Of a DNA stretch of 64,000 nucleotides, positions 43,066-52,291 are shown one piece after another. The stretch comes from JANWYT01 sp034437555 (GTDB taxonomy: Bacteria; Chloroflexota; Anaerolineae; Aggregatilineales; Phototrophicaceae), in contig DAOTTQ010000030.1 in assembly GCA_034437555.1 (NCBI GenBank), positions 62,001-126,000 of the forward strand. Direction: 5' to 3'. Numbering within the stretch: position 1 is the stretch's first letter; every line of letters starts with the position of its first letter. The translations under genes and the position numbers were made by a program. The notes beneath the pieces were generated by a model, which worked only from the letters and a program-made list of their open reading frames with translations, had not been told where the DNA came from and did not search any database.

Positions 43066-44937
43066 ATGGGACGTATTATCGGTATTGACTTAGGAACAAC
43101 CAACAGCGTGGTTGCCGTTATTGAAGGCGGAGAACCTGTTGTTATTCCATCTTCAGAAGGCAGCAACCTTATTCCTTCTGTAGTCGCAGTAAACCCCAAA
43201 ACCAATGAACGCCTTGTGGGGCGCGTGGCGCGTAACCAAGCCGTTGTAAACCCCGAAAACACCGTTTTCTCGGTTAAACGCTTTATGGGTAGACGCTTAA
43301 AAGACGCAGAATCACAAGATGCCCTCAAGCGCGTTCCCTATAAGACCAGCGCAGCCCCTAATGGCGATGTGCGTATCGAATTAGGGGGGCGTGACTACTC
43401 TCCCCCCGAAATTAGCGCAATGATTTTGCAAAAGATTAAAGCGGATGCCGAAGCCTATTTAGGCGAAACCGTAGACCAAGCCGTCATCACCGTACCCGCT
43501 TACTTTAATGACACTCAACGCAACGCCACCAAAGACGCGGGCAAAATCGCGGGCTTAGATGTGCTTCGCATTATCAACGAACCTACCGCATCCTCTTTGG
43601 CGTACGGTTTAGGCGAGCGCAAAGATGGCATTATCGCCGTCTATGACCTTGGTGGTGGCACATTTGATGTTACCGTTCTCGATATTGCCGATGGCGTGTT
43701 TGAAGTGAAGTCTACCAATGGCGATACCTACTTGGGCGGCGATAACTTTGACGAACGTATTATCGACTGGCTGGCAGACGAATTTAAGAAGGAAAGCGGT
43801 ATTGACCTTCGTAATGACCGCCAAGCTCTCCAACGCCTAAAAGAAGCCGCCGAAAAAGCCAAAATTGAGCTATCGACTACGCTTAGCGCAGACGTAAACT
43901 TGCCCTTTATCACCGCTGATTCTTCGGGTCCCAAGCACCTTAACGTAACGCTAACACGCGCCAAGCTGGATAGCCTTGTAGACGAACTCGTCCAACGCAC
44001 CATTGAGCCTTGTCGCCAAGCTCTTAAGGATGCCAAGCTAGACATTAAAGAAATTGATACCGTATTGCTGGTGGGCGGTATGACGCGTATGCCCGCCATC
44101 CAAGAAGCCGTTAAAAAGTTCTTTGGTAAAGAACCCAACAAGGGCGTAAATCCTGATGAAGTGGTGGCGCTGGGCGCAGCCATTCAGGCGGGCGTGTTGG
44201 GTGGCGATGTTAAAGACATTCTGCTCCTAGACGTAACCCCCTTGACCCTAAGCATCGAAACACTAGGGGGCGTTGCCACAGGCATGATTGAACGCAACAC
44301 CACTATACCCATTAGCAAAACCCAAGTGTTTAGCACCGCCGCCGACAACCAAACCCAAGTAGAGGTACATGTGCTACAGGGTGAACGTCCTTTGGCTAAA
44401 GATAACAAGTCTTTGGGCAAATTTATCTTGGAGGGCATCCCCCCATCACCGCGTGGCGTACCCCAAGTGGAAGTAACGTTTGATATTGATGCAAACGGCA
44501 TCCTCAACGTGAGCGCACGCGACAAAGCCACCAACCGCGAACAAAAAATCACCATCACCGCCAGCAGTGGTTTAAGTGATAGTGAAGTAGATAACATGGT
44601 AAAAGACGCGGAAAAATACGCTAAAGAAGATGCCAAGCGTAAAGAAAACATTGAAGTCAAAAATCAGGCAGAATCCGCCGTATTTACGCTAGAGAAATTC
44701 ATCCGTGACTACAGCGACAAATTGCCAGATGACGCAAAAACCGAAGCCCAAGCCAAAATTGACGCAGTAAACGCCGTTAAAGACGGTGAGGACACAGTGG
44801 CTCTTAAAGCAGCCACCGAAGACCTAAACCAATACATGCAATCTCTGGGCGCAAAGATGTACGAAAACACCGACAAAGCAAGCGATGGCAACGCCCCCGA
44901 TGAAGACGTAGTAGACGGTGAATACACCGCCCAATAG
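43066..44937 (+). CDS. dnaK: Chaperone DnaK (Hsp70)
   Basis: A 623-residue Hsp70. The nucleotide domain starts GIDLGTTNSVVAV and includes AVITVPAYFNDTQRNATKDAG, YDLGGGTFDVTVLDI and LLVGGMTRMPAIQE. The substrate domain carries DVTPLTLSIETLGG and the lid helices after about 500. The C-terminal tail is acidic (DEDVVDGEY). An AGGAG site precedes the ATG. It is cotranscribed with grpE and probably dnaJ. Confidence 0.98.
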   Translation: MGRIIGIDLGTTNSVVAVIEGGEPVVIPSSEGSNLIPSVVAVNPKTNERLVGRVARNQAVVNPENTVFSVKRFMGRRLKDAESQDALKRVPYKTSAAPNGDVRIELGGRDYSPPEISAMILQKIKADAEAYLGETVDQAVITVPAYFNDTQRNATKDAGKIAGLDVLRIINEPTASSLAYGLGERKDGIIAVYDLGGGTFDVTVLDIADGVFEVKSTNGDTYLGGDNFDERIIDWLADEFKKESGIDLRNDRQALQRLKEAAEKAKIELSTTLSADVNLPFITADSSGPKHLNVTLTRAKLDSLVDELVQRTIEPCRQALKDAKLDIKEIDTVLLVGGMTRMPAIQEAVKKFFGKEPNKGVNPDEVVALGAAIQAGVLGGDVKDILLLDVTPLTLSIETLGGVATGMIERNTTIPISKTQVFSTAADNQTQVEVHVLQGERPLAKDNKSLGKFILEGIPPSPRGVPQVEVTFDIDANGILNVSARDKATNREQKITITASSGLSDSEVDNMVKDAEKYAKEDAKRKENIEVKNQAESAVFTLEKFIRDYSDKLPDDAKTEAQAKIDAVNAVKDGEDTVALKAATEDLNQYMQSLGAKMYENTDKASDGNAPDEDVVDGEYTAQ

Positions 44938-44953
44938 TCGCATTGCACAAAAT

Positions 44954-44979
44954 GAGCAGGGCGCAAACGCGCCTTGCTC
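44954..44979. other. Hairpin in the dnaK-dnaJ intergenic region
   Basis: An 11-base stem GAGCAGGGCGC/GCGCCTTGCTC, one non-Watson-Crick pair, with a 4-base AAAC loop. There is no following T-run, so it is more likely an RNA stabiliser or attenuator than a terminator. Confidence 0.5.
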
Positions 44980-45029
44980 TGCTGTAAGACGCAAAACAAT
45001 ACATCACAGCATAGCATAACAGGATAACT

Positions 45030-46172
45030 ATGGCACGCGATTATTATGAAGTTTTAGGTGTACCCAAAAATGCTAACAAGGACGACGTAAAACGCGCTTT
45101 TCGCGCCCTCGCACGGCAGTATCATCCCGACATCAACCGTGAGGCTGACGCAGAAAGCAAGTTCAAAGAAATTAACGAAGCCTATGAAGTGCTAAGTGAC
45201 GAGGACAAACGCGCCCGCTATGACCGCTTTGGGCATGCCGGCGTGCAAGGTGGCGGTTTTAACCAAAATACGGCGGGTGTGGGAGGCTTTGACGACATCT
45301 TCAATGACTTCTTTAGTAGCTTTATGGGGGGGCGTGGGGCTGGCGGACAGCGTGGCGCACGTCAGGGCGGCGATATTCGCGTAGACGTAACCATAGAATT
45401 TGCCGAAGCCGTCTTTGGTATAGAAAAAGTGCTAGAGTTCCAACGTCTTGAAACCTGTGACATCTGCGAAGGCAACGGCGCAGAAAAAGGCTCAACCCCT
45501 ATCACTTGCCCCGAATGTAAGGGCGCAGGCGAAGTGCGCCAAGTACGCCAAACCTTTGTGGGAAGCGTGGTGCGTGTGGCGGCTTGTCCACGCTGTGGAG
45601 GCAAGGGAACTATTGTCACCAACCCCTGCCGCAGCTGTGACGGAAGCGGACGCAAGCGCAAAAAAGCTACTGTTAGCGTTAATATCCCCGGTGGCGTGCA
45701 TGATGGGCTTAGAATCCAAGTGGGCGGTGAGGGTGATGTTGGCGAAAACAACGCGCCAAGTGGCGATTTATACATGGTCATTCACGTTAAGGAACATGCC
45801 TTCTTTAAGCGCAAAGATAGCGAAGTCATCTATGACTTGGGCTTAAATATCGCACAAGCCACACTAGGCGATAAAATCCAAGTTCCCACCCTCGAGGGTG
45901 ATGTTGAACTCGTAATTCCTGCTGGCACACAAACCGGCAAGGTGTTTCGCTTGCGTGGCAAGGGTATCCCGCGCCTAATGAGCAATGGCACACATAGCGG
46001 ACGTGGCGACCAATTGATTTATGTCCAGGTGGTGGTGCCGAACGCTCTCACCGACCATCAGCGCGAACTTTTTGAACAATTAGCCCAAACTTTTGGCAAA
46101 GAACTGTCACCACCGCAAAAAGGGCGCGGTTTCTTTGACCGCATGATGGAATTTTTGAACGGGCAGGGGTAA
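45030..46172 (+). CDS. dnaJ: Chaperone DnaJ
   Basis: A 380-residue type I Hsp40. The J domain (1-70) has YYEVLGVPKNA and the HPD motif in QYHPDIN. A Gly/Phe-rich stretch lies at about 75-115. Four CxxCxGxG zinc motifs (CDICEGNG, CPECKGAG, CPRCGGKG, CRSCDGSG) are at about 145-215. The C-terminal substrate domains follow. It stimulates DnaK ATPase. AGGA lies 6 bases before the ATG. Confidence 0.97.
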   Translation: MARDYYEVLGVPKNANKDDVKRAFRALARQYHPDINREADAESKFKEINEAYEVLSDEDKRARYDRFGHAGVQGGGFNQNTAGVGGFDDIFNDFFSSFMGGRGAGGQRGARQGGDIRVDVTIEFAEAVFGIEKVLEFQRLETCDICEGNGAEKGSTPITCPECKGAGEVRQVRQTFVGSVVRVAACPRCGGKGTIVTNPCRSCDGSGRKRKKATVSVNIPGGVHDGLRIQVGGEGDVGENNAPSGDLYMVIHVKEHAFFKRKDSEVIYDLGLNIAQATLGDKIQVPTLEGDVELVIPAGTQTGKVFRLRGKGIPRLMSNGTHSGRGDQLIYVQVVVPNALTDHQRELFEQLAQTFGKELSPPQKGRGFFDRMMEFLNGQG

Positions 46173-46214
46173 AATACTCCTTCACAAGACTAACCATTGA
46201 AGGAACATATCTGA

Positions 46215-47135
46215 ATGCCCCGTTGGATTGAAGTCGCATTAACCACCGATGGCGAAGCAGCCGAAGCGATCGCCCAAGAATTGCAGCCCTATTGTCATCA
46301 GGGCGTAAGCATAGAACAAGCCGATATTGAGAGTGGCAAATATGATGATGGCGATGTGCCACCCGCCACCCGTGTTGTATTGCGTGCTTACTTTGCTGAT
46401 GACGCACAAGCCGAACAAACCAAAGCCCAAATTGAGCGCGTTTTGGGCTTAATGAATATGATGTACCCCATGCCAAAGCCCGTCTTTAGCTATGTTGATG
46501 AGGAAGATTGGGCAGAGGCGTGGAAAGTACACTATCACCCCATTAGACTAGGTCAACGCATCCTCATTCGCCCCCGTTGGATAGACGTTCAAATTAACCC
46601 CGATGACGTGGTGATTTCTTTAGACCCCGGTATGGCGTTTGGCACAGGCACACACCCCACAACACAGCTTTGCTTAGAAGCCATTGAAGATATGATGGCG
46701 GTGGGTGTAGAAGCGTGCGATTTAGGCTGTGGAAGCGGTATTCTTGCCATTGCCGCCGCCAAATTTGGGGCGCATAGCATTGTTGCCGTAGACATTGAAG
46801 AACAAGCCATTATCGTGACCAACGAAAACGCCCAACAAAACGGCGTAAGCCAGCAAATAATCGCCTACGAAGGAAGCCTAGATACACTGTTGGCAGAGGG
46901 CAAACGCTTTGATTTCTTGATGGTCAACATTCTGGCGAAAGTGATTGTGCCGATGTGCGAACAAGGCTTAGGTGACTTGGTGCGCCCCAATGGCAAAGCC
47001 ATTTTTAGCGGTTTAATTGACACCCAAATTGAAGAAGTAGAAGAAGCCCTGCGCAAAACAGGCTTAGTACCCACACGCCGTCGCCAATTGACGGATTGGG
47101 TGGTGATTGAAGCCATTAAGCCGTATAAGAGCTAG
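46215..47135 (+). CDS. prmA: Ribosomal protein L11 methyltransferase
   Basis: A 306-residue methyltransferase that trimethylates ribosomal protein L11. The family segment DPGMAFGTGTHPTTQLCL and SAM motif DLGCGSGILAIAAAKFGA are diagnostic. VNILAKVIVPM gives the substrate-side NxxA-type motif. It closes the heat-shock cluster, as in many genomes. AAGGA precedes the ATG. The stop CTAG interlocks with the stop of the convergent methyltransferase gene. Confidence 0.93.
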   Translation: MPRWIEVALTTDGEAAEAIAQELQPYCHQGVSIEQADIESGKYDDGDVPPATRVVLRAYFADDAQAEQTKAQIERVLGLMNMMYPMPKPVFSYVDEEDWAEAWKVHYHPIRLGQRILIRPRWIDVQINPDDVVISLDPGMAFGTGTHPTTQLCLEAIEDMMAVGVEACDLGCGSGILAIAAAKFGAHSIVAVDIEEQAIIVTNENAQQNGVSQQIIAYEGSLDTLLAEGKRFDFLMVNILAKVIVPMCEQGLGDLVRPNGKAIFSGLIDTQIEEVEEALRKTGLVPTRRRQLTDWVVIEAIKPYKS

Positions 47136-47926
47136 TCTAGCCAAGGCGGTTTTTCATCTTCTGGGGGCGTGGGGTTCGCGGTGCGGTTGCCCATTGCCTC
47201 TAGCACAAACACGCCCCACCCCACATATTCGCGTTCATAGCGCAAATAAGACCGCCTCGCAGTCCCTAATTGTTCCCAAAGCACAGGGGCATCGGGATGA
47301 AAGGCGTTGTCTTTTAGCCATTCGTTTAGCGTGCGCCATTGGCGCGTATAATAGCTATCCCAATGGGTAGGCGATACCAAGAGCATTTCTTGTAATTGTG
47401 TGTCTTGCTGGCTAAATACGTCTACAAGGTCGCTAAGGTCTAGCAAATCTTGGGGCGAAACGCCCAAGCCTTCGCACACTTCGGGCGGTGGGGTGCGCCA
47501 CCAAAAACTTTCCCCCACCAAAAGCAAGCCGTTTTCGTTGTCACGTAGGGCTTGGCGCATGGTCTGTAGTCCTTCGGCAATATTGCCTAGCCCACCCCCT
47601 AGCAAACTAACGATGTTGTATTGGTGGTACGATTGCGGATAATCGAGGACGGTATCCACCACAAATTGCACCTGTGACCACACTTCTAGCTCATTGGCGC
47701 GGGTCATAGCTTGCTGAATAATGCCTTTGTCTTCGTCAACGCCTGTTCCCTGTATTTGATGGGCTTGCGCCCACAAGTTAAGCATTTCACCGCGCCCACA
47801 CCGCAAGTCTAAAAGGCGTGTGCCACTGTGAAGCTCACACATTTGGGCAAGCTCTAGGGCTTGGGTGGGCGAAAGTGGGTTTGGGAAGGGCTGGTGCGCT
47901 TCGACAATGTGATGATAGAGGGGCAT
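47132..47926 (-). CDS. SAM-dependent methyltransferase, class I
   Basis: A 264-residue methyltransferase. Motif I appears as LLDLRCGRGEMLNLWA (about 37-52), with Asp-type post-I GTGVDEDKGII. NIVSLLGGGLGNIAEG is the motif IV-like segment. The GxGxG residues are partly changed (CGRGE) but still consistent. Substrate unknown. It is a single gene on the minus strand. Confidence 0.82.
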   Translation of the reverse strand: MPLYHHIVEAHQPFPNPLSPTQALELAQMCELHSGTRLLDLRCGRGEMLNLWAQAHQIQGTGVDEDKGIIQQAMTRANELEVWSQVQFVVDTVLDYPQSYHQYNIVSLLGGGLGNIAEGLQTMRQALRDNENGLLLVGESFWWRTPPPEVCEGLGVSPQDLLDLSDLVDVFSQQDTQLQEMLLVSPTHWDSYYTRQWRTLNEWLKDNAFHPDAPVLWEQLGTARRSYLRYEREYVGWGVFVLEAMGNRTANPTPPEDEKPPWLD

Positions 47927-48022
47927 AAGAGCATCCGCTTTCTGGTGAGCAATAATGCTTCCACTTTAGCATAAAAGGCGCGTTTTTTCACGTTACCCTG
48001 CCCAAATTATCCCCTATCGCTT

Positions 48023-49261
48023 ATGATGAAGCTCTTTACTCTCCCCCTATGCAAAGGTCTTTTTGACGTGGCAACATCTTCTTCGGGAATGGGGCGTTTC
48101 TTATTACTCATTGCGTTTATCGCCTTCATTAGTTTGGGCTTGCCCGATGGCTTGTTGGGTGTGGCTTGGCCCTCAATGCGCCTTACTTTTGGCGTGCCAT
48201 TAAACTTCTTGGGCGTTATCGTCATTGGCATCACCGCAGGCTATGTGTTAAGTACCGTCTTTAGCGGTAAATTGGTGGCATTGCTGGGTATTGGGCGTTT
48301 ATTGGCGGTCAGTTGCGCGCTAACGGCAACGGCGCTCATTAGCTATACCATCGTGCCTGCGTGGTGGATGGCAATGCTCACGGGCATTATGGCAGGGTTG
48401 GGCGGTGGCGCAATTGACGCTGCCATCAACAATTACATCTCACACAAGCACCGTAGCCTGTTATTTTTGCTTCATGCCATGTTTGGCATTGGCACAACCT
48501 TGGGTCCCCTTATCATGAATACCGCCATCAATACCACTACGTGGCGTTCAGGCTATTGGGCGGTGGGCGCATTCCAGATTGTATTGGCGGTCACGTTCTT
48601 TTTTACGGCGCGTCTTTGGGATGATGGCGCACGCATTGAGGAGGACGGCACAGCCAGCAAAGCCACGCCTTCTGCACCGCTTCGAGAAACAGCAAAAGAA
48701 CCTATTGCGCGGTTTGGGGTGCTGTTCTTCTTGCTATACACTGGCACAGAAGCCAGCATTGGGCAATGGAGCTACACGCTCTTTACAGAAACCCGCAACG
48801 TAGACCTAAACACCGCCGCCTTTTTCGTTGGCGCATATTGGGGTGCGTTTACGTTGGGGCGTGTGGTCAGTGGGCTGATTGTGCGCGTCATGTCAGAACA
48901 TTTATTTATGCGCCTTAGCATGCTGGCGTTGGTGATGGGTGCGCTCTTGATGATGCTTAACGTCAACGACACCCTCAGTTTGTGGTCTTTGCCCCTCGTT
49001 GGGTTTGCCGTAGCACCCATCTTCCCCTCTATGGTAGGAAGCACACAAGACCGCATTGCCCCCAAACACGTTGCCAATACCATTGGCTTTCAAATTGGTG
49101 CGGCGGGGTTGGGCGCAGGCGTTGTCATGGGATTAGGGAGCATCATCGGGGGCGTGCTGGGGCTAGAAGCCATCTTCGCGTTTAATTTTTTCTCGGCGGT
49201 CGTTATTTTTGCGCTGTACGAAATCATGCATGCACGCGCTCAACGCGACAAAGCACAATAA
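48023..49261 (+). CDS. MFS transporter
   Basis: A 412-residue major facilitator with twelve probable membrane segments and a central loop of about 40 residues near 195-235. The first segments carry SLGLPDGLLGVAWPSMR, typical of the FucP-like sugar transporter group, and VFSGKLVALLGIGRLL resembles the loop 2-3 motif. The substrate is unknown. ATGATG at 48023 leaves the start slightly uncertain. It is followed by the menaquinone methyltransferase gene without a clear terminator. Confidence 0.88.
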   Translation: MMKLFTLPLCKGLFDVATSSSGMGRFLLLIAFIAFISLGLPDGLLGVAWPSMRLTFGVPLNFLGVIVIGITAGYVLSTVFSGKLVALLGIGRLLAVSCALTATALISYTIVPAWWMAMLTGIMAGLGGGAIDAAINNYISHKHRSLLFLLHAMFGIGTTLGPLIMNTAINTTTWRSGYWAVGAFQIVLAVTFFFTARLWDDGARIEEDGTASKATPSAPLRETAKEPIARFGVLFFLLYTGTEASIGQWSYTLFTETRNVDLNTAAFFVGAYWGAFTLGRVVSGLIVRVMSEHLFMRLSMLALVMGALLMMLNVNDTLSLWSLPLVGFAVAPIFPSMVGSTQDRIAPKHVANTIGFQIGAAGLGAGVVMGLGSIIGGVLGLEAIFAFNFFSAVVIFALYEIMHARAQRDKAQ

Positions 49262-49333
49262 ATTCATCCTATCCTTATTAAAAAAGGGTATGATGCGTGG
49301 TATTTAAGAAGGTTTAATGTTAGGAAAGCAAAC

Positions 49334-50047
49334 ATGGCACATCTAAAAGGTCAAGAACGCTCACGCTACGTCCAAGATATGTTTGGGCGCATTGCCGAGC
49401 GATATAACATCATGAACCGCGTCATGACAGGTGGGCAAGACATGCGCTGGCGGCGGTTTGTGGTAGAAAAAGCACAGCTTCCTGCTAATGGCGCGCTGCT
49501 AGACCTTGCCACAGGCACAGGCGATATTGCCTTTGAAGCCAAGAAAACTCACCCCAACGCCAACGTGATTGGCGCAGATTTTGCGCTTCCGATGATGTTT
49601 GTGGGGCAACGTGAAACAATGGGCGGTAAAATTTCGTGGACAGGCGCAGACGCGCTGTATTTGCCCTATGCCAGCCGTATCTTTGATGCGGTGGTATCGG
49701 GGTACTTGGTGCGTAATGTCATCGACATTCCCCAAGCCCTTAAAGAGCAAAAGCGCGTGCTAAAAGACGGTGGGCGCGTGGTGATTTTAGATACATCGCC
49801 ACCCCCCAACAACTTGCTGAAGCCGTTTATCATTGCCTATCTTAAATACGGGATTCCCCTTTTGGGGCGGCTGATTAGTGGGTCTAGTGGTGCGGATGCG
49901 TATCAGTATTTGCCAGAATCCACACAACACTTCAAAACACCTGATGAACTGGCACAGATTATGCGCGATGCAGGCTTTCAAAACGTGGGCTATAAAACGT
50001 TCATGTTTGGCACAATGGCAGTCCATTGGGGGCAAAAGCTCGCCTAA
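49334..50047 (+). CDS. Demethylmenaquinone/ubiquinone methyltransferase (UbiE/MenG)
   Basis: A 237-residue C-methyltransferase of quinone synthesis. The UbiE pattern is complete: FGRIAERYNIMNRVMTGGQDMRWRRF, motif I LLDLATGTGDIAFEA, the VSGYLVRNVIDIPQALKEQ segment and RVLKDGGRVVILDTSPP. The YLPEST segment precedes the C-terminal GF-Q-V element. In a member of Chloroflexota menaquinone is the likely product, but that is inference. It stands alone. Confidence 0.93.
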   Translation: MAHLKGQERSRYVQDMFGRIAERYNIMNRVMTGGQDMRWRRFVVEKAQLPANGALLDLATGTGDIAFEAKKTHPNANVIGADFALPMMFVGQRETMGGKISWTGADALYLPYASRIFDAVVSGYLVRNVIDIPQALKEQKRVLKDGGRVVILDTSPPPNNLLKPFIIAYLKYGIPLLGRLISGSSGADAYQYLPESTQHFKTPDELAQIMRDAGFQNVGYKTFMFGTMAVHWGQKLA

Positions 50048-50152
50048 CAGGGTAACCGCTAAAAGCCCGTGAGCGCGTCTTGCGGGCTTTTTACATTGGG
50101 TTGTATGGCACGTAAACTGTAAAAAAGAAGCGCAACGCCCCTCTTACGTTCT

Positions 50153-50398
50153 TTACATGCTGGGGTCGTTTTTGTCTTTGCTACGGAAGATAATGCGCCC
50201 ACGATTCATATCATAAGGGGTTACTTCCACTTTTACGCGGTCGCCAAGCAGAATACGAATATAAAACTTACGCATCTTGCCACTTAAATAAGCCAGCAAT
50301 TTGTGACCATTGTCTAGCTGTACAATAAACTGGGTATTCGGGAGAGCTTCAATAACGATGCCCTCTAATTCAATTTTTTCGTCAGATTCATTTGCCAT
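50153..50398 (-). CDS. infA: Translation initiation factor IF-1
   Basis: An 81-residue OB-fold protein that binds the 30S A site. Typical segments are EGIVIEALPNTQFIVQLDNGH, YLSGKMRKFYIRILLGDRVKVE and PYDMNRGRIIFRSK. The ATG at 50398 gives the family length; a longer frame to 50461 is not supported. It lies downstream of rpsU, beyond its terminator. Confidence 0.96.
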   Translation of the reverse strand: MANESDEKIELEGIVIEALPNTQFIVQLDNGHKLLAYLSGKMRKFYIRILLGDRVKVEVTPYDMNRGRIIFRSKDKNDPSM

Positions 50399-50430
50399 AA
50401 AAGTCCTTTCGAGACGGTTTAGTAAAACAT

Positions 50431-50470
50431 AAAAACGAACCATTGCCGAAATCTTCGGCAACGGTTCGTC
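50431..50470 (-). terminator. Intrinsic terminator of rpsU
   Basis: A 15-base stem ACGAACC-TTGCCGA with one mismatch and a 5-base loop. It is followed on the minus strand by TTTTTATGTTTT. It lies 43 bases after the rpsU stop and 33 before the infA ATG. Confidence 0.88.
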
Positions 50471-50512
50471 TCTTGCTAGTGTTGTAGAAGAAGCACAAAG
50501 CCACCGCTTAGA

Positions 50513-50722
50513 TTATAAACCACCACGGGTAATCGCCTTACGTAGGCGACGGCGTGAACGGCGAATTGCCTTCTTCTTCTCGATGCGGCGCAGTTCACTC
50601 TTAGAAATGTGCCAGCGTTTGCGGCGCACAGTGCTAAGGATGCCTGCGTTAGTGACGCGCTTGCGAAAGCGGCGCAAAAGCGATTCTTGCGATTCGCCCG
50701 GTTTTAATCTCACAGAAGCCAT
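50513..50722 (-). CDS. rpsU: 30S ribosomal protein S21
   Basis: A 69-residue very basic protein with the S21 pattern LKPGESQESLLRRFRKRVTNAGIL and an Arg/Lys-rich C-terminal helix (KKKAIRRSRRRLRKA). S21 takes part in initiation with the 16S 3' end. It is followed by a strong terminator and lies downstream of the S1-domain gene cluster on the same strand. Confidence 0.94.
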   Translation of the reverse strand: MASVRLKPGESQESLLRRFRKRVTNAGILSTVRRKRWHISKSELRRIEKKKAIRRSRRRLRKAITRGGL

Positions 50723-50789
50723 AACGTCTCACTGTCCTTATTTGCTCTTATTTTGCCCTAAACTGGACGCATTATAGCGTTTGTTGGGG

Positions 50790-52004
50790 CTAATTGCTAT
50801 TGTCAGTATTTTCTTCGGTTGCTTCTACGGCATCGACTGCATCGACCACTTCGACTGTATTTGTTACATCGGCAGGGCGGTCTTGCCATTGGTTAGCTTC
50901 GCCTTCCGACACTTCTTTTAGGCTCAAGCCCAAGCGTTGTTTTTCTGCTTCAATGCTAATGATACGGCTTAATACTTTTTGCCCTTCAAATAGCACACGG
51001 CGAGGGTCTGTTTGACCTTCTGGGAATTGGCTTACATGCAACAAGGCTTCAATACCAGAATCAATGCTTACAAACGCACCAAAGGCTTCAACACGGCTGA
51101 CCGTGCCTTCTACCAATTGACCAATGTGGTAATTTTCTTCCACAGCAGTCCATGGGTTGGTTTGTAGACGCTTTAGGCTTAGACCAATGCGCTTGCCATT
51201 GTCATCTAGGTGTAGGATGTAGGTCTTTACGCGGTCGCCCACGGTCACCACTTCATTGGGATGACGAACACGATGCCAAGCCAGTTCACTAATGTGAATC
51301 AAGCCGTCTGCGCCGCCCAAGTCCACAAATGCGCCAAAGTCACACAAGCCACTGACCACGCCTTCACGCACATCACCCTCTTTTAATTCGCTTAAAAGGA
51401 TTTCTTTACGGGCGTTGCGGTTTTCACGTTCTGCGTTGCGTTGGCTAAATACCAAACGGCGACGCTTGCGATTTACTTCAATCACCTTAACGCTAATTTC
51501 TTTGCCGACAAGGTTTTCTAGGTATTTTAGGCGGTCATCATCATTAAGGTTACGGGGAAGGTCTACAACATGGCTGGCGGGAATAAAGCCACGCAAATTG
51601 CCGAAAGGCATAATCAAACCGCCCTTGTTGGCTGCTGTTACCGTACCGGGGAAGGGTTCATCCTTTTCTTGAAGAACTTCGGCACGCTTCCAGTCTTCGT
51701 TTTGGCGAGCTTGTGAGGCAGAGAGAATCAGGTTGCCCTCTAGGTCGTCCAAGCGAATAATAATCACGTCAATAGGTTCATTGGCAGCAAATTCGCTAAT
51801 TTCCAAGCCCATACGTTCAATATCTTGGCGCGATACAATACCATCGTGCTTCCAACCCACATCAACAATCAAGCCATTATAATCTACAGCAAGGATTGTC
51901 CCTGTGATGATGTCACCACGCTCTAATTGGTTGCCTGCAAGGCTCATTTCGAGCATTGTGGCAAAGTCTTGTTCTTCGGCGGTGTTGAATATGTCGTTCT
52001 GCAT
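50790..52004 (-). CDS. Four-domain S1 RNA-binding protein (ribosomal protein S1-like), copy A
   Basis: A 404-residue protein made of four S1 domains, at about 38-107, 118-186, 208-278 and 293-363. The strongest are the third (SGLCDFGAFVDLGGADGLIHISELAW) and fourth (SRVEAFGAFVSIDSGIEALLHVSQ). It resembles bacterial S1, which recruits mRNA to the 30S subunit, though it is shorter than the six-domain Escherichia coli form. The C-terminus is acidic (VEVVDAVDAVEA). The ATG at 52004 follows CGGAG. A close paralogue lies just upstream. Confidence 0.9.
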   Translation of the reverse strand: MQNDIFNTAEEQDFATMLEMSLAGNQLERGDIITGTILAVDYNGLIVDVGWKHDGIVSRQDIERMGLEISEFAANEPIDVIIIRLDDLEGNLILSASQARQNEDWKRAEVLQEKDEPFPGTVTAANKGGLIMPFGNLRGFIPASHVVDLPRNLNDDDRLKYLENLVGKEISVKVIEVNRKRRRLVFSQRNAERENRNARKEILLSELKEGDVREGVVSGLCDFGAFVDLGGADGLIHISELAWHRVRHPNEVVTVGDRVKTYILHLDDNGKRIGLSLKRLQTNPWTAVEENYHIGQLVEGTVSRVEAFGAFVSIDSGIEALLHVSQFPEGQTDPRRVLFEGQKVLSRIISIEAEKQRLGLSLKEVSEGEANQWQDRPADVTNTVEVVDAVDAVEATEENTDNSN

Positions 52005-52227
52005 TAGATAAAAACTCCGTAAACGAATAGTATTTGTTTTTGGAAGCCACACACACAAACGCGCCTTCGCATACGGCGAAAGTCGGTTCTAAAATGCGCT
52101 TTTTGTAATGAGGAAAGCGTTAAAAACGGCGTAAAATGTCCCCCAAAAACGAGAAAATTATACCGAATTTTACCCACCGTTGTATAGGTGAAAAATGTCA
52201 TGTGTATCGCACAAGCCCCACAAATGA

Positions 52228-52261
52228 TAAGGGACGTAAGCCATTTTGCCCACGTCCCTTA
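52228..52261. terminator. Hairpin between the two S1-domain genes
   Basis: A perfect 10-base inverted repeat TAAGGGACGT/ACGTCCCTTA with a 14-base loop, between the copy B stop at 52292 and copy A. The T-run on the minus strand is weak, so termination is uncertain. Confidence 0.5.
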
Positions 52262-52291
52262 CTTTTATGAGGGTGATAAGCCAAAAAACGG

